Assembly: GCF_015355625.1 (NCBI RefSeq)
Contig: NZ_JACLAF010000009.1
Location: 62,001-126,000, forward strand
Reading direction: 5' to 3'
DNA length: 64,000 bases
Source: Tamlana sp. I1
GTDB taxonomy: Bacteria; Bacteroidota; Bacteroidia; Flavobacteriales; Flavobacteriaceae
In this document: one piece after another, positions 61,367-64,000 of the stretch
How the letters are laid out: the number at the start of each line of letters is the position of its first letter
Position numbering within the stretch: position 1 is the first letter of the stretch
Made by a program: the position numbers and the translations under genes
The notes under the pieces: model-generated
What the model was told of the DNA's origin: nothing
Seen by the model: only the letters and a program-made list of their open reading frames with translations
Databases searched by the model: none

Positions 61367-62080
61367 TTACAAAAAATAACTATTACGAATTGGATATTCT
61401 GAGGTATTACAGTATAAAATACTATATAAAAATAGGTCCGACCGACTAGTTTTAAATCGAATAGATATTTGTAATATTGGGTCGCCAACAGGGGTATCTA
61501 AATTTTTAGCCACTTCTTTAGTTGCCGCAATAGACCTTAATTCTTGTTCAGACCCTATAATTTCTATGTAATGGTTTTGACTAAGGGTTTTAAAAAACGA
61601 TCCGTCTACAAAATCTTCAGATTTTATAAGTTCTAAGGCATGTTGTGAGTACCAGTTATTTTCTAAAACAATTGGTTTATTGTTAATATATCGAACTCTT
61701 TGAAAGTAAATAGAATCTGATTTTTTTTCTTCTTCCGAGAGCGGAAAAATGATTACGGGATCCCATTTTGAAATTTTGGGTTCTTTTGTGATTTTTGTTA
61801 AAACCTCATAATCGGGTGTAGAACCTGAAAAGCCTCTTACAGTTAACAATCCGATTGATTTACTGCGTCTTATAACTTTACTACCTTTTCCTTGTTCTTT
61901 TTCTATAAATCCCTCTTTTAAAAGTTCTTCGAGTGCTTTTCGGACGGTCGTACGTGTTGTTGAAAACTTACTGCATAATTCATTTTCTGAAGGGATGTAA
62001 TGATCTTCAGGATATGTGCCAGACTGAATTTTTTTCTTTACAAATTCATAAATTTGTTTGTACTTTTTCAACTTCTCCAT
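61367..62080 (-). CDS. GntR-family (HutC subfamily) transcriptional regulator
   Basis: 237 residues. N-terminal winged helix at about 6-70 (KQIYEFVKKKIQSGTYPEDHYIPSENELCSKFSTTRTTVRKALEELLKEGFIEKEQGKGSKV), then a UTRA effector domain at about 85-230 (VIIFPLSEEEKKSDSIYFQRVRYINNKPIVLENNWY). UTRA domains sense small sugars or similar metabolites. The start is the ATG at 62080; the frame is open to a TTG at 62131, upstream of the -7 box. Likely repressor of the symporter/susCD operon through the CTTGTA-N2-TACAAG operator at 57630. Confidence 0.9.
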   Translation of the reverse strand: MEKLKKYKQIYEFVKKKIQSGTYPEDHYIPSENELCSKFSTTRTTVRKALEELLKEGFIEKEQGKGSKVIRRSKSIGLLTVRGFSGSTPDYEVLTKITKEPKISKWDPVIIFPLSEEEKKSDSIYFQRVRYINNKPIVLENNWYSQHALELIKSEDFVDGSFFKTLSQNHYIEIIGSEQELRSIAATKEVAKNLDTPVGDPILQISIRFKTSRSDLFLYSILYCNTSEYPIRNSYFL

Positions 62081-62394
62081 ATATATCCAATTATTTCTAA
62101 CAAATATAATATTATCTTTTCTTTGTAACAATTCCTTTTTGATGTTTATCTGCTTTATGGAATCTGACTAATTTATTGATCCTGGACTTATCTAATTTTG
62201 TGATTGTTTGAGTAAGTTTTTTTGTGGTTCTAACAATGAAATTATCATTAATCTATAGTGTGTAATCTACTCACTTTTGGACCTACGACACAGAACAGAA
62301 ATCCAGTATAACAGACTTAAAATCCTGTATTTTTTTGTTAGTAATATTTCTTACATTTATTCCCTGAAAATTCAAACTAATTAAAATTATAAAT
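62081..62394. other. Divergent intergenic region before the M19-like gene
   Basis: 314 bases. Holds the gntR promoter; no exact TAnnTTTG box or CTTGTA operator was found for the rightward gene. No ORF. Confidence 0.5.
62101..62108 (-). promoter_or_regulatory. -7 box TATATTTG of gntR
   Basis: Minus-strand TATATTTG, 20 bases upstream of the ATG at 62080; excludes the upstream TTG at 62131. Confidence 0.65.
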
Positions 62395-64000
62395 TTGGAA
62401 AAACCAATTGGCGATTTACATTGTCATCCATCATTTAAACCAACTAATAACCCAGAAATAAAAGACATTTGGACCTACAAAAACAACTCCAATACTAAAG
62501 ACCTCTTTCAGGGCATTTTAGGCGTTAGTCCCAGACGTTGGTTGGTAAATATTTTTGTTAAAGACTTAGCACGCTACACCCAATCTAACCTAGATAACTG
62601 TTATGAAGGTAATAATAGACTGCTTTTTTTGTCTATTTACCCTATAGAGCGTCAGTTTTTAAAAGTAGACCGACCGTTTTCAACATCAACTTTCTTGCAA
62701 CGGCTTATTTTAGGAAAAGTCTTTGGTATAAAATTAAAGCTAGATATCGACTCGAGAATCTTTCGAATTCTCACAGGGTTTTCAGAAGACAACGTTAATT
62801 ATTATTTGAAAAATGCCTACGAATCGGAAGTTGTAGATTATTTTGATGCAGATTTAAAAACCGAATACCAATACCTTAAAAACAGCGATTTAAGTAGTTC
62901 TTCTAATATTTCAGATGAAAACTGCCCATCCTTTCAATTGGTTTCTAATTACGAAGAATATTTAGAGCTTACCAACAAAAACATTATTGCAGGCATTGTA
63001 ACTATTGAAGGCATGCATGCTTTAGGGCAGTATAAAACCAGCGATTTGTTTGGAATTAAAAGCATAAACGAGCTTCAACCAGAAGCACAAACCCAGCTTA
63101 AAAACCATTTTATAACTAACGTTTCCAGACTAAAAAATAAAACAGAATTTGAGTTCACGCCCTATTTTATAACCTTTGCCCACCATTTTAACAACCTGCT
63201 TACAGGTCATGCAAAAAGCTTTGGCGAAGCAAAAAACAAATCGGTTCCAGGTTTTTCAAATGTATTTAATCAAAAAAAGGGGTTAGATCTCGGGATTAGC
63301 GATTTTGGCAAAGAACTTATTATAAATCATTTGCTTTCAAAAACAAACGGGCAACGCATTCTTATAGACACCAAACACATGTCTTTAGAAGCTCGAAATG
63401 ATTATAATGCCATTGTAAAAGACTTTAGAAGGCGCAACGATACGGTGCCCATAATTATAAGCCATACCGCCATTAACGGAATTTCAACACGTGCTAAAGC
63501 TGCCGAAAAAGAAGACACCAATCAGCTCGATAAAAACTCATACGTTAGCCGTTGGGACATTAATGTAACCGATGAAGATATTATTGATGTGTTTGAATCT
63601 GAAGGTATTATTGGTGTTTGTATGCACGACGGAAGAATGCCAGGAGGGAAGTTTAAAGCCTTACTTAAAGGCTATAAAAAAGGTAACATTCAAAAGGAAT
63701 CGGTAAGCAGGCTGCATACTCAAATGTTTTTAACAAATGTATTTCATATTGTGAAAATTAATTTAAAACACATTAGAAAACATAATGAACAACATCCAGA
63801 AGCTTGTATTCCTGAAGTTGATGCTTGGAAAACCATGTGTTTAGGTTCCGACAACGATGGTATTGTCGATCCGTTCGATAATTTTAGTACCGCAAGTACT
63901 TTTGGAGATTTCAAACAGCGTGTTGAACAGGCTATAACTTGTAATTTTCATAAACCTTGGAAAAAATTTAGAATACTTTGTATAGAAGAGGATTCGTACC
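62395..64000 (+). CDS. M19 membrane dipeptidase-like metallohydrolase (runs off the window)
   Basis: At least 535 codons, continuing past base 64000. Blocks that match renal/membrane dipeptidases (M19) in order: GDLHCHPSF (first metal site; the usual H-x-D is H-x-H here), IAGIVTIEGMHALG (Glu and His), FITFAHHFNNLL, GISDFGKELIINHLL then ILIDTKHMSLEARND (His), PIIISHTAIN, and LGSDNDGIVDPFDNF (Asp). It is much longer than typical M19 enzymes (about 350-400 aa), with an unusual N-terminal insert at about 20-190. Zinc-dependent hydrolysis of a dipeptide or a lactam/lactone is likely; substrate unknown. Start is TTG at 62395: stop at 62365 upstream, no in-frame ATG close by. Confidence 0.75.
   Translation, partial: MEKPIGDLHCHPSFKPTNNPEIKDIWTYKNNSNTKDLFQGILGVSPRRWLVNIFVKDLARYTQSNLDNCYEGNNRLLFLSIYPIERQFLKVDRPFSTSTFLQRLILGKVFGIKLKLDIDSRIFRILTGFSEDNVNYYLKNAYESEVVDYFDADLKTEYQYLKNSDLSSSSNISDENCPSFQLVSNYEEYLELTNKNIIAGIVTIEGMHALGQYKTSDLFGIKSINELQPEAQTQLKNHFITNVSRLKNKTEFEFTPYFITFAHHFNNLLTGHAKSFGEAKNKSVPGFSNVFNQKKGLDLGISDFGKELIINHLLSKTNGQRILIDTKHMSLEARNDYNAIVKDFRRRNDTVPIIISHTAINGISTRAKAAEKEDTNQLDKNSYVSRWDINVTDEDIIDVFESEGIIGVCMHDGRMPGGKFKALLKGYKKGNIQKESVSRLHTQMFLTNVFHIVKINLKHIRKHNEQHPEACIPEVDAWKTMCLGSDNDGIVDPFDNFSTASTFGDFKQRVEQAITCNFHKPWKKFRILCIEEDSY

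Noticed and set aside
61261-61488. Small minus-strand ORF
   Set aside because: Overlaps the 3' end of gntR in another frame, no start signal or conserved pattern.
1-64000. CRISPR array, tRNA, rRNA, integrase or IS element
   Set aside because: No regularly spaced repeats, no cloverleaf-like segments with CCA ends, and no transposase or recombinase motifs were seen.

Overview
The window is a 64 kb stretch of chromosome from a marine, alginate-degrading member of the Flavobacteriaceae (Bacteroidota). The evidence is low GC with AAA/TTA-rich codon use, promoters of the TTG-N18-20-TAnnTTTG type, no clear Shine-Dalgarno sequences, a type IX secretion C-terminal sorting domain, a SusC/SusD pair (now broken), a fused E1 alpha-beta dehydrogenase, and a NirK with a C-terminal cytochrome c domain. 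Genus cannot be fixed from sequence reading alone.

Layout. 1-8.2 kb: end of an NAD(P)HX dehydratase gene, a TlpA-like lipoprotein, a secreted PL7 alginate lyase with a UxuR-like operator, and a minus-strand operon (SUI1-like factor, DUF1835, nucleoside phosphorylase, solute-binding-like protein) preceded by a 2OG-Fe(II) dioxygenase. 8.3-20.4 kb: housekeeping genes (E1 dehydrogenase, 3D-domain lipoprotein, aldo/keto reductase, S9 peptidase, helicase, cold-shock protein, two EamA transporters, GT9). 20.7-23.7 kb: denitrification operon nirK-nirV-SCO closed by a strong terminator; a quinol-type norB lies at 40.9-43.1 kb. norB and nirK share a 19/21-base upstream motif, and at norB this is a 32-bp palindrome over the -33 element. 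24.0-33.4 kb: five-gene circularly permuted ATP-grasp / alpha-E / transglutaminase cluster, holding both a split and a fused ATP-grasp/alpha-E form. 33.7-40.6 kb: DUF1853, DUF4251 lipoprotein, two overlapping DEAD-box helicase genes, a J-domain/KTSC fusion, a YdjM-like membrane protein and a third EamA transporter. 43.6-50.1 kb: Dus enzyme, esterase, and a TetR-controlled redox operon with a perfect operator palindrome inside its promoter.

50.3-57.5 kb is the accessory region and the best candidate for an undescribed system: four co-directional genes encoding a DRGH non-specific nuclease, a membrane-anchored CHAT protease-like protein, a membrane coiled-coil protein and a patatin-like lipase, with a decayed second copy of the nuclease gene about 6.5 kb further on. 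57.6-61.1 kb is a ruined polysaccharide utilization locus: an SSS symporter gene is fused by deletion to the last codons of a susC gene, and the following susD has an in-frame TAG. Its promoter still carries a HutC-type operator that matches the GntR/UTRA regulator encoded just downstream. The window ends inside an M19-dipeptidase-like gene.

No rRNA, tRNA, CRISPR array, integrase or insertion sequence was recognised. Start codons were chosen by comparing ATG positions with TAnnTTTG boxes; several apparent long starts on TTG/GTG were rejected on that basis.
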